A stretch of DNA of 64,000 nt from Pyrus communis. Taxonomy: Eukaryota > Streptophyta > Magnoliopsida > Rosales > Rosaceae. The notes beneath the pieces were generated by a model, which was given only the letters and a program-made list of their open reading frames with translations, ran no database searches and was not told where the DNA came from. Shown piece by piece: positions 49,278 through 62,880 of the stretch (position 1 is its first letter; each line of letters starts with the position of its first letter). Location of the stretch: the NCBI RefSeq assembly GCF_963583255.1, contig NC_084811.1, positions 20,603,742 through 20,667,741 of the forward strand. Direction: 5' to 3'. The position numbers and the translations under genes were made by a program.

Positions 49278-49916
49278 TCATAGAACTACAAACTTTAGAA
49301 TTATGTACTCTACAAGTCATAGCTTCTTATGGCTTGAAACAATATATTGCAACAAAATACAACAATCACGTCTTGAGCAGACAAAGTTATTAGTGTGAAT
49401 CTTGAAAAGTTGAGATATTCACATGTTGTTCTTGTAACAATTTGTGTTTGCTCATAATTACATTCGCTTTGCTATCTGATCATCTTATGCACCAACGGGG
49501 TGAGTCACCTCAAAATCTCGTCAACAATGTGCTACCGATTATGTGCAAGAGGCATAACATATATACCATATTTAAAAGGTCCATAGCTTCCTCGTTAACT
49601 AGAGCAGAGCCCCCTTAGCGGAAGACGGAGCATAAATCCATAGCTTCATAACGCTGAAACTGTACCCTTCATTTTGCTACACTTCGATTGAAGTTAAACA
49701 CCCGTTTGTGCTCGATTACAATCGTGTATCACCATTCGTTTCACCATAGTTCGACTAAAATTAAACACTCATTTGTGCTTGATTAAAACTATGCATCACA
49801 TGGTGGTTTCGATGAACCCTTTCATGGCGCTTCTCTACGCTTGTATTCTACTAGGTCATTTGTCGAAGGAAAATCAATGGATGAATGAGACTATCATAGC
49901 CCTTGCAATTGTGAGT

Positions 49917-50379
49917 TAGGGCCGACCTTGAAAATTTAAGGGCCCTATGCAAAATTTAGACGGGGGCCCTTCATTTTCTAACGTTGTATTTTTTTTTTAT
50001 TATTTCTTAACTTTCAATTTTGTTCAATAAAATTGGAATATTACAAATTAGTGAACCAAAAGTAAGTTTGTTTTATAGGAGTGTTTTCTATCTTCAAAAG
50101 GTCTTGAGTTTGAAATAAGTTGAATGTTTTTGTGTAAATTTGTCTGCTTAATAAGTTTATAATATGCAAAAATTAGAAATTTCAAAGCAAAACCATAGGG
50201 AATCAATCCCTGCTCCTAGGTGAAAAGGTAGGAAGCCTAAACCACTACCGCTTGTAGATAACTTTGGTATTCTCTTGCACATTTAATATATTTATATGTA
50301 TATGTGTACATGTAAAAAAAATTCAGGGGCCCTTCCTCTTGTGCGGTTGCACCTTTTGCACACGCTCAAGGCTGGTTCT
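49917..50379. mobile_element. Possible DNA transposon with GGGCC-type termini
   Basis: Left TAGGGCCGACCTTGA and right end reversed TAGAACCAGCCTTGAG, each followed by a block containing AGGGCCC. Flanks ATTGTGAGT and ATTGACAGT agree at seven of nine bases. No coding capacity. Confidence 0.45.
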
Positions 50380-50748
50380 ATTGACAGTAAGCTTTTATTG
50401 TTCTATGTCGTGCCCAACTCTTTGCACATGACTTTTTGGCTCCATCATTTAGTGCTTGGATATGAGATTGAGAATTTTGGAAGCCAGAGCGAGGGAGAAG
50501 GGAGTCACGATATAGGATATTTTGGAAGAGTCCAAACGTCGTTTGTTTCTTGTAATTCTTTTCTCTAAAATTTTAGAATATAAGATAGGAGATAATAGAG
50601 GTTTAGGATAACATATAAGTTAACAGAACTAAAATTAGTAAGTGAGTAAACATGTGTCACATTTTTAAGGAGGTCACAGAAAGGTCACGGCTTTTTGGTA
50701 AAGAAGATTTGGACCTTTATGTGTTCTTAGTAGCACTTTTTTTAATAC

Positions 50749-50909
50749 GGGTAATGCTAAGAAAATTAAAATTTTAAACCAAATTTTGTAAACCAAATGA
50801 TGTAGTTGTTCATGATTGGATTATTGCTTAAGTGTTGATTAACGTACTTATTTCTTATTGATGACATATCATTTGATTTAAAAATTTGGTCCCTAATATA
50901 GCCTTATCC
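50749..50909. mobile_element. Short MITE
   Basis: Inverted ends GGGTAATGCTAAG and, reversed, GGATAAGGCTATATTAGGG, followed by inverted blocks AAACCAAATTTTG against AAAATTTGGTCC and CAAATGATG against TATCATTTG. No coding sequence. Confidence 0.55.
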
Positions 50910-53102
50910 TTTAATTTTGTTTATTTTAGTTTTGCCCATTTAGGAAACACACTAATTCTCTCTCTCCTTCCCTCCCATGTTCTCATTTTCTCCCTTCCAC
51001 GCTGCAACAGTAGCCAAGACACAACATCGCGGTGACGATGGTGTCACTGTTCTTTGACCATCAACAACCTAAAAACTGATATTTCTAGAATCCGCTCTTC
51101 ATACCTATTCCAAATCTCTACCTTATTTCATCAAATTTGAAGTTGATAGTTTCAAATTTCAGATCTAGGCCACGAAAATTCGTGGGCTTTTCGGCCGATT
51201 GTTTGTGGATTATGTCGTAGTGGTAGAGTTGCCATCTTATCTTTTCCGGGTTAAAAATAATTCTCAAGGTGATGGTGGAGGATCTTGGCATGGAAGTCAA
51301 GGAATCAGCGGTTTGCGAGGTCGCTAAGCTCTTGCCGCTTCCTGAACTTCTTCAGTCCATTGCTTCTATCAAGGCTGATTACATTGCCCACCAACAGGTT
51401 TTTCCCCTTTTCTTTTTCTTCAATTTATTTTTTTAGTAATTTTCATTTTTTTCCTGATGTTATTCATGTAATTAATGAATGTGTATTTGAAATGGAAACT
51501 TGAATTAATGAATATATGCTTGCATTTTTTGGAGATTGCAAAAAACTGATCTTAAATTCAACTACTTATGTTAGTAATTTGGATTTGTTCTGTGTTTTCA
51601 GGCAAATGATGCACAACTTAGTATGATGGTCGCTGAGTAGGTACAACGTGTGTAAATTTGATCTGTATTGTCACGGTTCTTTCTTTTTGTCGTAATCAAA
51701 AGTCGCTTGTTGATAGCCAGTAGTCTTACGGGCTAGTGGTATAACTCTCGAGTTATAAGTCAGAGGTTTTAAGTTTGTTAGGTAGCCAAAACCGCACTCC
51801 CAATATTGTTGTATAAAAATAACACTGCTTGTTCATTGTGTGTTGATTCTTAATTAGTATCACAAGTGTCTTATAAGGAACTATTTTTCTTGTAGGTTGA
51901 ATAAGCTTAGGCCGGGCTGGAATCACTGTCCTTGTCTCAAAAGTCAATAAACCAACTCCGCGAGAACTTTGTTTCTATTGAAAAGTATGTTGTTCATGGG
52001 AAATTTCAGAGGCTTTATGATTTAAAGCAAATTTCTTGTGTGTATTGGATTATATAATAAGCAATTGCTCAACGTTGATGTGTTCATAATTTTTCAATTG
52101 ATATGATTTCCTTGTCATCAGGTTATGTCAATTTCTGTTGAGGCCGCTGAGGCTCGGGATTCTTTGCGTGATGATAAAGAGTTTATTAATACATATGAGG
52201 TAAAAGTAGTGTTTCAATTTTACTCTATATGCTATTTTTAAACTTAATTTCTTATACTTTTGTTTGTTTTGGCTGCTACCTTATTTTTCTCATCAAATGA
52301 TTCACTTATCTTTGAATGTAACTCAACAAACTTCACATTCTACATTGTATCTCTACGCTCCAATTTTTTTCATTTGCATCCTTAATTTGTTATAGAGGTT
52401 AACAGCTCTTGACGGAAAGCACATATTTGCATTAACAGCTGCATCATCTCACAAGGAAGAAGTTGGCAGGCTAAGGTATGTACATATCTTATTTTCTAGT
52501 TCACTTTGGCATTTATAGCTCTTTTAGCAATCTCAATACCTATGATGTTCCGTAACTATTTGCAAGTCCTCTTCGCTTTGGGTTAGTTTGTTGAAGTTGA
52601 CCCCATTTGGCTAGCTTGATGAGCCTGACAATGTAATAGGACTTGGGTGATGGTAGTGGCCACAATAATAGTTTTTTTGTCAATTTATTTTGTTTGTATG
52701 ATGTTTCCCATACATGATTCATGATTTGTAGCATAATGACTTGTTATTATTTTTTTTTCAATTTTGTATTTTGTGTGATGTAGTGTATATTTCGAAGATG
52801 TTGATAGGAACTGGGAGACATTTGAGAAGACATTATGGGGCCATATTTCCAACTTCTATAATCTTTCCAAAGACAGGTACTTTCTATATTATATGAATAA
52901 TTGTTTAATAGGGGTAGTTCTTCTCGGCAGCTGCAAAGCTATTAAAACTTTTTGTTGTTTCTTTGTACATCTAAAGTTTGGATTTATTTTTTTGCAACCA
53001 CATTGAATGAAGCTGCTTTATATGATGTTTGTCATTTAGTGATGCAATGAACTTTTCTAGTGCATAAGTGGAACTTAGGTGATAGTTTTGTATTTATTAT
53101 TA

Positions 53103-53440
53103 TTATTATTATTTTAGAACAAATGAACTTTTATTAATCCTACAAGTGTTACACTGGGACAAGGATTCTACTCCCAGATATATCCTATGAGGGAAAAAGA
53201 AGAAACCAGACATTTAAATTTCACATCCAATAGAGAACAAAGTTGAAACTATGATTCTAACATGCTACAGCCTTCCAATTGAGAACTCCCTATTCTTAAA
53301 TTCCGTAGAAACTAAAACCCAAGGTGATCACCAAAATCTAACCCCATATCGACGTTCATTTGTCCTCAACCTGCTAAAATCTTTAAAATCCTTCTATTTC
53401 TTTCTAACCATATGACCCAAAGGTTAGCAAAATTGCTAAT
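53103..53440 (-). mobile_element. 5'-truncated LINE 3' end
   Basis: Read on the minus strand: LWVIWLERNRRIF-like C-terminal coding (typical of the tail of plant L1-type reverse transcriptase ORFs), then non-coding 3' sequence ending AATAAAAGTTCATTTG and an ATT-repeat tail (53095-53117 on +). It lies in the SEC6 pseudogene intron, just left of the gypsy remnant. The target duplication was not resolved. Confidence 0.65.
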
Positions 53441-53640
53441 ATTCCCCTTTGTTTCTGTTCGTGTCTTTTCTTGTGTTTCTGATTTTGTTTTGCTTTGTTT
53501 TCTTTACTTTAGGTACTAGCTTATGACTTGAAGTTCTCAACTTGTCCGTGGGCATATATTGGAATTTGATGACGATTTTGAACGAACTTTGAGAAAGAAG
53601 AGGAAGCAGCCAGAATTCAATCCAATCAATTGAAACAGAA

Positions 53641-54953
53641 TTGGAAGAGCAACAAGACATGGCTGTTGACAATCGAACAATAAAGGAACTTTTAGCCTCG
53701 GGATTAGACAATGTCGTTCCTCTCTGCATTCAATACCCTGCGGTAGTTCAAGGAAAAATTGATGAGTTTGAATTGAAGTCTAGTTTGCTTCATCACATTC
53801 GTAAATACCATGGGCTATCCATGGAAGATCTAAATAAGCATCTTAAGGAATTTGAAGTAGTATGCTCGAGCATGACACCAATCAATGTGGATGAGAATAT
53901 TTTGAAGATGAAAGCCTTTCCATTCTCTCTTTTGGAAAAGGCTAAAGATTGGCTCTTTGAAGAGAGCATTCTTAGAGAAATTCTTTCCAACTTCAAGAGT
54001 CATTCTTTTGAGGAAGAGAATTAGTGGAATTTAACAAGGCCCAGGAGAATCCTTTCTAGCGTATCATGAGCGTTTCAAGACTTTAGTTGCATCTTGTCCA
54101 CAACATCAAATAAAGGAAGAGCTTTTAATTCAATATTTCTATGAAGGACTACTGCCACTTGAGAGACAAATGCTTGATGTTTCAGCAATAGGTGCTTTAG
54201 TTGACAAAACACTAGTTGCTGCAAAGTCCTTAATAGCGAATCGAGCCTTGAATGCACAACAATACGAAGGAGTTTGGACAAAGAGAACCTACACAGCAAA
54301 ATCAAGTTAACGAGGTAAGTGCTATTTCAGAACTTCAATCTCAAATGGCTAATCTCTCTACTTTTATATCACAAGTTGTTGAAGGATCCAAAGTGCAAAG
54401 TGTAGCTGTATGTGGCATGTGCTCTATGCAAGGACACCCTGCTCATCAATGTCTTCAATTAATGGAGAATGGGGGATGGGAAAATGCCAATGTCATAGGT
54501 TATCAAGGCCAAAATCAACCAAGGAATGACCCATTTTCCAACACCTACAATCCGGGCTGGAGAGATCATCCAAATATGAAGTAGAGGGAACCTCAACAAA
54601 CTCAACAGCAAGGCAGATATAGACAGCCACCTCCTAGGCTCTATCAAAGGCCATTTGCACCACCACAGCTGCCCCCACAACTTTCCCAACCAAATTCAAG
54701 TTCGTCAATGGATAATGATAAAATTCTTCAAGCACTAACTTTTTTTACTCAGGGTTTACAAAATCAAGCCAAAGAGATAGGCAAAATGAAGAATCAAATG
54801 GGGCAAATGGCAAAATTCATGGGACAATTTAGAGAACAAGGCAAATTTCCTAGTTCAACCATTGTAAATCCAAAGGGAGGTTTTGAAACTGATAAGGCTA
54901 TTACCTTGAGAAGTGATAAAAAGATTGGAACCAATCCAAAAAAGTCTAAATAA
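53641..54953 (+). pseudogene. Gypsy gag remnant
   Basis: Retrotransposon gag domain: ELLASGLDNVVPLCIQYPAV, MEDLNKHLKEFEVVCSSMTP, KMKAFPFSLLEKAKDWLFEE, then in other frames AYHERFKTLVASCPQHQIKE and LIQYFYEGLLPLERQML. A CCHC knuckle, CGMCSMQGHPAHQC, follows at about 54412. A piece is lost near 53970-54030, and several frame changes and stops break the reading frame. Family recognition is from the plant Athila-type gag pattern. Confidence 0.85.
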
Positions 54954-54977
54954 AGCCAAAAAAAGGACGAACAGCTG

Positions 54978-57083
54978 TTGCCCGAAGAAGAAGAATTGGA
55001 CAAGGCCACAGCAAGGGAAGAACAATCTTTGTCGCAGCCTTCTAAGGCTCATGTACCTCCCAAATCAGGTATGGTTGGTTCGAATTCAACTCCTTCTAAC
55101 CTTATTCCACCAAATGTGCCTTTTCCTCGCAGGTTTATACAATCAAAGAAAGAAGAGAATGAAAAAGACATCTTAGAAACCTTCAGGAAGGTACAAGTCA
55201 ATATCCCGCTTCTTGATGCAATAAAGCAAGTTCCGAAGTATGTTAAGTTTTTTAAGAAGCTTTGTACAACAAAGAAACTGATTCCGGAGAAGGAGGTGGT
55301 ACATGTAAATGAAAATGTCTTTGCAGTTTTGCAAAGAAAGCTGCCACCTAAATGCAAAGATCCAAGTAGTTTCACTATCCCCTTGTGTTAATGGTAATAC
55401 AAGGTTTGAACATGCTATGCTAGATTTAGGTGCTTCCATTAATGTTATGCCATATTTTGTTTATGCATCTATGAATCTAGGAGAGCTTAAAAATGATGGT
55501 GTCATTATTTAATTGGCTGATCGATCAAATGCATATCCAAAAGGAGTTTTGGAAGATGTTTTGGTGTAGGTATTCCTCATATACTGCTTCGGTTGAACCA
55601 GGATCGAAAACTTTCTCTACGAAAGAGGAAATCAGTGATCAATAATCTACACAATCAATCATAACAAAAATACAATAAGAATCATCAAAGATAGGGGAAC
55701 AATTAGATGTTTTTACACACCAAATGTAAACGAGGCGGATTGAGCGCGTGGGCTTTACTAATCACTATTTCAAATTAAAATAAGCATTGTTTATCAAATT
55801 GAAAAATGAAAAAAATTCTTTATTTTTTGTCTTGTAATATTATTACTTAGTTTGTTCCAAAAAAATTATGAAACAAGGGTCAAATAAACATACAATAAAA
55901 TAAAAAGTAAAAATTGTAATATTTATAGAGTGAGAGTAGAGTGATACGAGAGATGAGAGAAAAGAAAAAAAGTTGATGTGAATGAGTGAGGTGAGAGGAG
56001 AGAGAAATTTGATGAGAATATGTGAAAGAGGGGAGAGAGAGAGTAGCTAATAACGGTGGAGGGAGAAAGATTGAGGGAGGAAAAATGTGTGTAATTAAGT
56101 GATGTGACGCGCACGTCAGATTTTGTTTTTGATTTTTTGTTTTTTTAATTATTATGTTAAACTTTTGTCCTTTTATATTAAAACTTAAGTCATTTTTATT
56201 AAAATTTAAGCCTTCTTTATTAAATAAAGTTAGTGGATGGTTATTTGTTAATAAAAAGTTTAGAGAAGCCATTTTCATTAAAGCTCCCTAAATTCATTTT
56301 ATCCTATGAAAAAATTAGTATCCATATGGAAAACAAATTTGCACTAGTTTTCACCGGTAAGAACCTTTTTTTTTTTTTTTTTTTTTTTTTTTTCAGATTA
56401 AGCCTATTTTTAACCGGTAAGAACCATTCCATTTGATTTTTCCAGCAGATTTTTATGTTCTTGAGATGGAGGATTCAGCCTACTCTACACCATTGCCAAT
56501 CTTAATTGGAAGACCTTTCATGAAAACGACCCAAACCAAGATTGATGTGTCGAAGGGAGCGTTAACTATGGAGTTTGATGGCGATATGATTAATTTTAAT
56601 GTTTCTGAATCTGTTAAGTATCCTAATGATGTTCATTCTTGCTTTGCCATTAAAGTGATTGAAAATATAAGGCAGGAACGTTCAACAGCTATCAAGAATG
56701 ATTTATTTAGAACCACCATTGAAAAGGGAATTGGAGTGGATCACATGGGACAAGTCATTGTCCTCAAAGTACCCAAGGCCGATAGCACCACCTCTGAAAT
56801 TGTTGATAGTGCTGCTACTTTTGAGTCTTCATCGAAGTACATCGGTGAGCCACCTATTCTAATTCCAATTCTCATTTCAACTAATACGTTGTTACCTTCT
56901 TTGGTTCAGGTGCCCAATCGAATCCAAGTTGGTGGGAGAGTTTACATTGACTTTAGGAAGCTCAACGCCACAATCAGGAAGGATCACTATCCCCTTCCGT
57001 TCATAGATCCAATGCATGGAAGTTTTAAGCAGCATGTCATGGAGGATGTACCCCTCCATGCCGTTGGCCCTAGAGAAGCTTAG
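54978..57083 (+). pseudogene. Gypsy protease and reverse transcriptase start, interrupted
   Basis: KVQVNIPLLDAIKQVPKYVK, then the retropepsin site AMLDLGASINVMP at about 55420 (DLG is usual for this lineage). It continues LADRSNAYPKGVLEDVLV, breaks at about 55572, and resumes at 56433 with FPADFYVLEMEDSAYSTPLP, PILIGRPFMKTTQTKIDVSK, then the RT opening YIDFRKLNA. At least two in-frame stops (TAA near 55510 and TAG at 55567). The pol body is missing. Confidence 0.85.
55573..56432. mobile_element. Unclassified 860-bp insertion in the gypsy protease
   Basis: Defined by the interruption of the protease frame: coding before it ends LEDVLV and coding after it starts FPADFYVLEME. Contains a 26-bp T-run (56368-56393) and a repeated CCGGTAAGAACC at about 56355 and 56413. 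No inverted termini recognised. Confidence 0.55.
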
Positions 57084-58939
57084 ATGGAGGTATCGTCCAG
57101 CTGGAAGACGTTAAAGCAAGCGCTTCTTAGGAGGCAACCCATGTATTCAAACAAAGAAACATTGGAATTTTCACCTTCTACAACTAAATTTGCTCTCTTT
57201 TACCCTTCTCTTTATTGTTTTTACTTTGCCATGATTGTCTTGTTAGCTAGTTATCTTTTATTGCTTTCTTGTTTAAGTTTATTTTTGAAACATTGAGGAC
57301 AATGTTAGCTTTAAGTTGGGGGGAGGGGTAGTAAACATATTGTTTTTCATGACTTATTTTTGAATTCACCACCTATCACTACTAATATTGTTATTCACTA
57401 TTTTAAAGTGTTTTACTGTGTGTCATAAAAAAAAAAAAAAAAAAAAAGAAATTCGAAAAAGCTTGAGAAAATACCAAAAAAGAGTTGTTTTTGTTGCTTG
57501 TGTGTGTCTTAGGTTACCTTCCAACACGATTATGAGGATTTGTATCATTTACGAATTCACATGTAATCACAAAGAAAAAAAAAATCAATTTTTGTAACAT
57601 GCTTGAAGGAAGAAAGTCAAACTAACGCTACAACCCTGTGAGACTTGAGCCTATTATTTGTTTGGAGAGTTATTAATCTGTGATATTCTTGTTTTCTATA
57701 GTCGTTGCATGATTTCATTATTTCTGTGTTTGGTTGCTACTTAGAATGTTTTTTCATCATTTTAGTTCCAAATACTAGAACTCATACCCGTTTCATTTAA
57801 AGCATAAAATTGATTGCATAACAAAAACTAGATGAAGGTGTTTAGTTACCACCAAAGCCAAAAAGCCTTATCCCTTGCATATATATTGTAGGTTTAACCC
57901 CTTTGAGCCTTATTTAGCCTATTGTCTTTGTTAGCTTGCATTATCCCTATCTAGCCTAGCATAGGAATATCCATACCCTTATTCTTAAATAATAGTGAAG
58001 CATGACTTATTGGGAAGATTTGCAGAAAAAACAAGTGTGGGGGAAGAATTTGTTCTTTTGAATCCAATGAAGTAATGTGTATGTTTCAAAGAAAAGAAAA
58101 AGAAACAGAAAAAAAGAAGAAGGAAAACGTTGAAAAAAAAAAAGAAAAAAAGAAGTTGAGAAAAGTTGAGAAAAGAAAAAAAGAGGTTGAAAAGAAGTGA
58201 GAATGAGTTCATAAGTGTTGGTTGCTGAAGAAGGGTCCAAAAATGTGAATCTGACCCTAAATTTGTACGAAACTCCCATTTGTGGTTAATGTTGGGTGCT
58301 GCAATCAAAAGTTAAATTCTAAGTGTTGATTTCATTACTCTGCTTACTATCACTTTAAGAACTTTTGTTTATCCTTAACCTTTCTTTGTTAGCCAATACC
58401 TTAGCCCTATTACAACCCTTAGACTTTTATCTTGGTTGTTATGTGTTTCAATATGTGGAGTTTGAAATTGGTACGAGCATATGAAATCCCTAATTCTCAC
58501 TTCTAAGTAGTAGCATTCTATTCATGAGATCATATACATGTTTGTATTAATAATTTCAAAAAGTGCCTTCTTTATTATAACATATGTGAGTGCTAGTCTA
58601 TATGTTTACATCAATCTTCTCGCATATACTTAGTATAGGGAGTGTAATCAGAAAATCTATGTGAAAATAGAGAGTATATCCAGTGAGGAATTGAGTGAAT
58701 TCTCTAAGGCATGTTACTACTTTCAAATGTTGTTTTAAATGATTAAATGAGAGATAGTGAGTGGTTACCATTGTTAAGTATAAGTTCGAGAGTAAGGATT
58801 GCTAAAATCTATGTAAGTAATGATTTTTAACATGTCATGTTTCATTGGAAATCCCTGAGGCAATTGTTGGAAGGTTTAGGTTTTGTTTTATTTTCTTTGT
58901 TTTGCTCGGGGACTAGCAAAAGCTAAGAGTGGAGGAATT

Positions 58940-60401
58940 TGATAGGAGCATATTTATGCGACTTTGTTATCTTATTTCTTTGCATTTACTTAGTTAATTT
59001 CCATTTATTTTGGTAGTTTATGTTATTTTCATATTATTGTAGGTCCAATTGGTAAAGATGACAATACATGGCAAAATGAAGCAATTTGGAGCAGTTTTAG
59101 ACTTGGATTGGATAACATGCGTGGATAGCATATGGGCTGAACGTTTTTTGTGTTTAAATGGTGCTAGACATGTGCTAAAATCTGGAGAAATTAAAGTTGA
59201 GGCTTGGAAGGTAAGGAATTACACAAGAAAGAGGAATCATAATTGGATAGGAACATTATCTTATCTTATCCTAACTTATCTTATCTTATCTTATCTTATC
59301 CAACATTATCTTATCTTATGTCCAGCAACAAGGAGGAATCCTAATCACATTCCAACACTTTCTACCTGATTTTTAGAGTCCTAAAATAACTCAAAAACGC
59401 TAAAACCTTTTCCTCCTTGGATTTAGCCATTTTCCCCTATATATATGAAATTCCTGCAGAGATTTAGGGGATACCATGCCTACCATTCATCCATTAAAGT
59501 TGCTGGAGTTTTCTGGGTTCTTTCTCTCTTTGTTTTAATTTTCAATGTTTAATTTAGATTGTTTTTCAGTTATGATGAACAATTGTAACTAAGTTTCTTT
59601 TTAGCTAAAGATGAATTCGAAGCCATGAACATATGTTTTATATAAATTGATTACATCCAGTTATTGTTTCATAAAACATGAATGCGATTTACTTGTCTGC
59701 TTTATAGAAAATTTATTATTGTATGTTTATTAAGGGTGCACACTTAGTTTGCATGCAGGGATTTGATACTAGAATATAAAGGAATTTCACCTAATCGTTA
59801 TGAACTTATATTTGCAAGTAGTAAAAGTCACTAGTCATGATTGAGTTAAGTAAATTCTTGGCAGGAGTATCATGCTTTTCATAGTTACGAATGCTTCGTC
59901 AATGCTTATGATTTTCACAGAACTTAATGATCTTTGAGATGTATCTCTATCATGCTTTTCACAGTTAGGGAACTTGAGAAGAATAATTTGGTTGCGTCGC
60001 TGAGTCCAATTCAATGAACCTAGGAAAATCTGAGAATTAATTTGTGCAGTTCACAGTTAATTTAGGGCATTGTCATTCATGGTTTATAGAAATAATAACT
60101 GGAAATCGATTTGAATGCATATGTTTCATGTGTGGAGAACAATCGTTTAGCTAGCCTCTCACCTATATCTCATACAAGACCTAATTCGTTTGCTGCAATT
60201 TACTTTATTTTTGTCAAAATTTGTCCAAAAATCCCCCTTAGTTCTTATTTTGTGTTAGTCTAGCTTAGTTTTCAGTTTTTAAGTTTAATTTGTGTTGATT
60301 GACATCCCTCCTAATCCCCGGACTAGAACTATCCCTACTTGCTCGTACTACAATTGTCTAAATTATAAGGTTTAATTTGTGTGTTAGTTTCTACCACATC
60401 A
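58940..60401 (+). repeat. 3' LTR of the Athila-like element
   Basis: Begins TGATAGGAGCATATTTATGC after AAGAGTGGAGGAATT (polypurine tract) and ends TACCACATCA. Matches the start and end of the solo LTR at 21568-23617 in reverse, but is about 590 bp shorter. Contains tandem CTTAT repeats near 59260-59320. Confidence 0.85.
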
Positions 60402-61696
60402 GTTTCTTTTGTTTTTGTTTTTTTTTTTTTTTTTAGGGTTTAAATGAGACTAAAGCCCAAAACTACATAGCCTACTGAATTTACACCACTACCATCCTTT
60501 CTTTTTGAGTAATTAATTTTTTATTGTTATTTAAAATATATATTTATTATATAAATTGCCCTATCCATTGTCTTAATTTTTAGAAATTTAACGTATCTCC
60601 GTGTCGTATTCTTGTGTCCACGTTCGTGTCCATGCATCGTAGATTCTAGTGCGGATCCTAGTTAATTGTTTTAATTGTGAAAGTATCTTTACTTTCTTCA
60701 AGTTCTGAATTTCATCTTACAACTTGATTTTCTTAGTCCTCTTCCTATTGTTCTTTCTTTTTTGGAACTAGGTAACTGATTGGGTGGTTGAATACCAAGA
60801 AAATCTTATTGGGCTTGGGGTCGATGTATCTCTGGCTCAAGTTTGTTCTGAGAGTGGTTCCATGGATCCCCTTATGAATTCTTATGTTGAGAGAATGCAA
60901 GTTACGACAAGGGTAGTAATATTCTTCTAATAATCTCCTTATGCTATGTTTTAGTTCTTTTCATTCGTTTAAATTTCTAATGTCTGCCTATAATTTTGCA
61001 CTTATGTTTTCTAGAAATGGTACTTGAATATCTTAGAGGCTGGTAAGGTACAACCACCAAAGAAAACAGAAGATGGGAAGTTATACGCCAGCTGCCGTTG
61101 ATTTATTCAGGATCCTAGGAGAGCAAGTGCAAATAGTTCGTGATAATAACACTGATCTGATGCTCTACAAAATTGCCTTGGCAATTATTCAGGTTATTTC
61201 AGCTGAAGCTTTCATGCTGATGCACTATTGTGGTGACTTGGCAAACATTTCTCATTTCAATACTTTTTTGGCATTTAATCATTTTTTGATGCCCATATAA
61301 GTAGAGTTTAATTTTACGAGATTCAAAAGTTTTTGCCTAATGATTTGAGATAGGCATGAGTTTACCTGGATGTGCTAATGTTCTTCCTTAGGTTTCCCAG
61401 ATTTAAGAATGTTTCTTCACTTGGTATCAGATGAAAAAATTAATGAGCTGCAATATTGGCCTCTGTGATTCTTCAGGTGATGATTGATTTTCAAGCTGCC
61501 GAAAGACAGAGACTTCAAGAACCTGCTTCGGAAATTGGGTTGGAACCTTTATGTGCAATGGTTTGTGAATCTCGTACCTTTAATTGTCTGTATTTTATTG
61601 ATTGGTTGATAAGTAATTTACCAAAGGTTCTTCCTATTAAATTGAATGCAGGTTAACAGCACTTTGGAAGCTCTCCCACAAAACTATGCTGAGCAG

Positions 61697-62880
61697 GTTA
61701 TGCAGCATCCATCTTAGTTGTGTTATTCATTCTGTATTAATCTTGGTTCTTTTTATTACGTCCCTCTATTTCTTTGTTTTCAATCGTTCTGTTTAAAGCT
61801 TTATTATGTCCAGGTAATGGGCTTCTTTATTAGCTGCAGCTGATATCCCAAGTCTTTGTTTTCGTTTTCAATAAATGATTTCATTGCATGACTTGTAATA
61901 AATATGGGCTAAATTAGTACAAAGACCACGAGCCAAGCTAAGATCCTCCTATTTGTTACTGTAATTAGCAAGTGCCTATTTAGGGTGACTTAAGCTGCAT
62001 GTACCGTCAACAACACTGTGGCATTTGGGGGTGATTAGAGGAAGAGGTTCTGATGGACTTCTTTAGAGCAGTTCCACCGGGAGGTGGTTAGGCCGGCACT
62101 CAGCCAAAAAACAAGACTGGCACTCAGCCAATCCACTCCAACCCGTTCCATTGCCTGGCACCCAGCCCAAGCTGGTCTCCAGGCCAGCCCAAAATTGACA
62201 GACCTTAAGATCGGTTGATCTGACGTCAGCGTGGCGTCGGACGGCATATGATGTCAGCCTTTTTTTTTTTCTTGCGCCAGAGAGGGCGTTGTTGTGGAGG
62301 TGAGGAGCGGAGCTGGTCGAGGCGGGAGAGGGTGTCGGGAGGGAAGGAGCCACGGAGGGAGAAGGACGGGAGGACGAAGCAACGGCATCGGAGGTGTGGA
62401 GATGCAGGAGGATGAAGCGACGGCGTTGAAGGAAAGGAGGTGTAGAGGAGCTTGTTGTTGAGGTTGGCTTGGGATTTGAAGGACAGGAGGGCAACGGCGT
62501 CAGAGGAGGTTTGGAGGCAGCGGTGGGAATGGATTATCTGTGCTGGGTGGATGGCGTGCAGGAATGGAAGGGAAGGGAAGTGTGGAAGATGGGAAAATAA
62601 AAATATTTTAATAATAATAATATTATTATTAAGACACAAGAAATGCACAGCAAAGACACTAAGCGAACTGTATTGCATCTAGTAATTTTGCAAGCCGTTT
62701 TATTTAATTCATGTAGTACATTTATAACAATTTATACCAAGCTCCATTGAACTATAAAGTGCCTCATGCAAACGCTCCATAAGAAACGATTGCCAAAGTA
62801 GTTTGTGGTTGATTGTGAAGTCTCCCTACCACAAATAAATGCGGTTCCGCTAGCAAAATCAAATATTGAGTTGCACTTGA
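61697..62880. other. Gap between SEC6 pseudo-exons with a GC-rich insertion at about 62035-62640
   Basis: The SEC6 exons expected here are absent. The GC-richer block includes repeated GGCACTCAGCC-type phrases (62093-62165) and G-rich tracts, unlike the flanks, so it is probably an inserted element. Its termini and class were not identified. Confidence 0.35.

Larger units (their letters stand above)
53500..60401 (+). mobile_element. Decayed Athila-like Ty3/gypsy element, 5' LTR missing
   Basis: Contains gag, a zinc knuckle, aspartic protease and the first residues of reverse transcriptase, a long non-coding 3' region with GGGGGGAGGGG (57315-57330), and a 3' LTR (58940-60401). No matching 5' LTR is seen upstream; the left limit is approximate. 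Most of reverse transcriptase, RNase H and integrase is deleted: the frame passes from YIDFRKLNATIRKDHYPLPF at about 57000 to unrelated sequence. An 860-bp unrelated segment interrupts the protease. It sits inside the SEC6 pseudogene, in the same orientation, where central exons should be. Confidence 0.8.

Noticed and set aside
52000..52115. Possible missing SEC6 exon after 51984
   Set aside because: None of the expected LCQECQTLID-type coding can be read in any frame here, so the exon is taken as lost.
53641..54953. Host-type zinc-knuckle protein gene
   Set aside because: The gag pattern, the following protease and the 3' LTR show a decayed retroelement.
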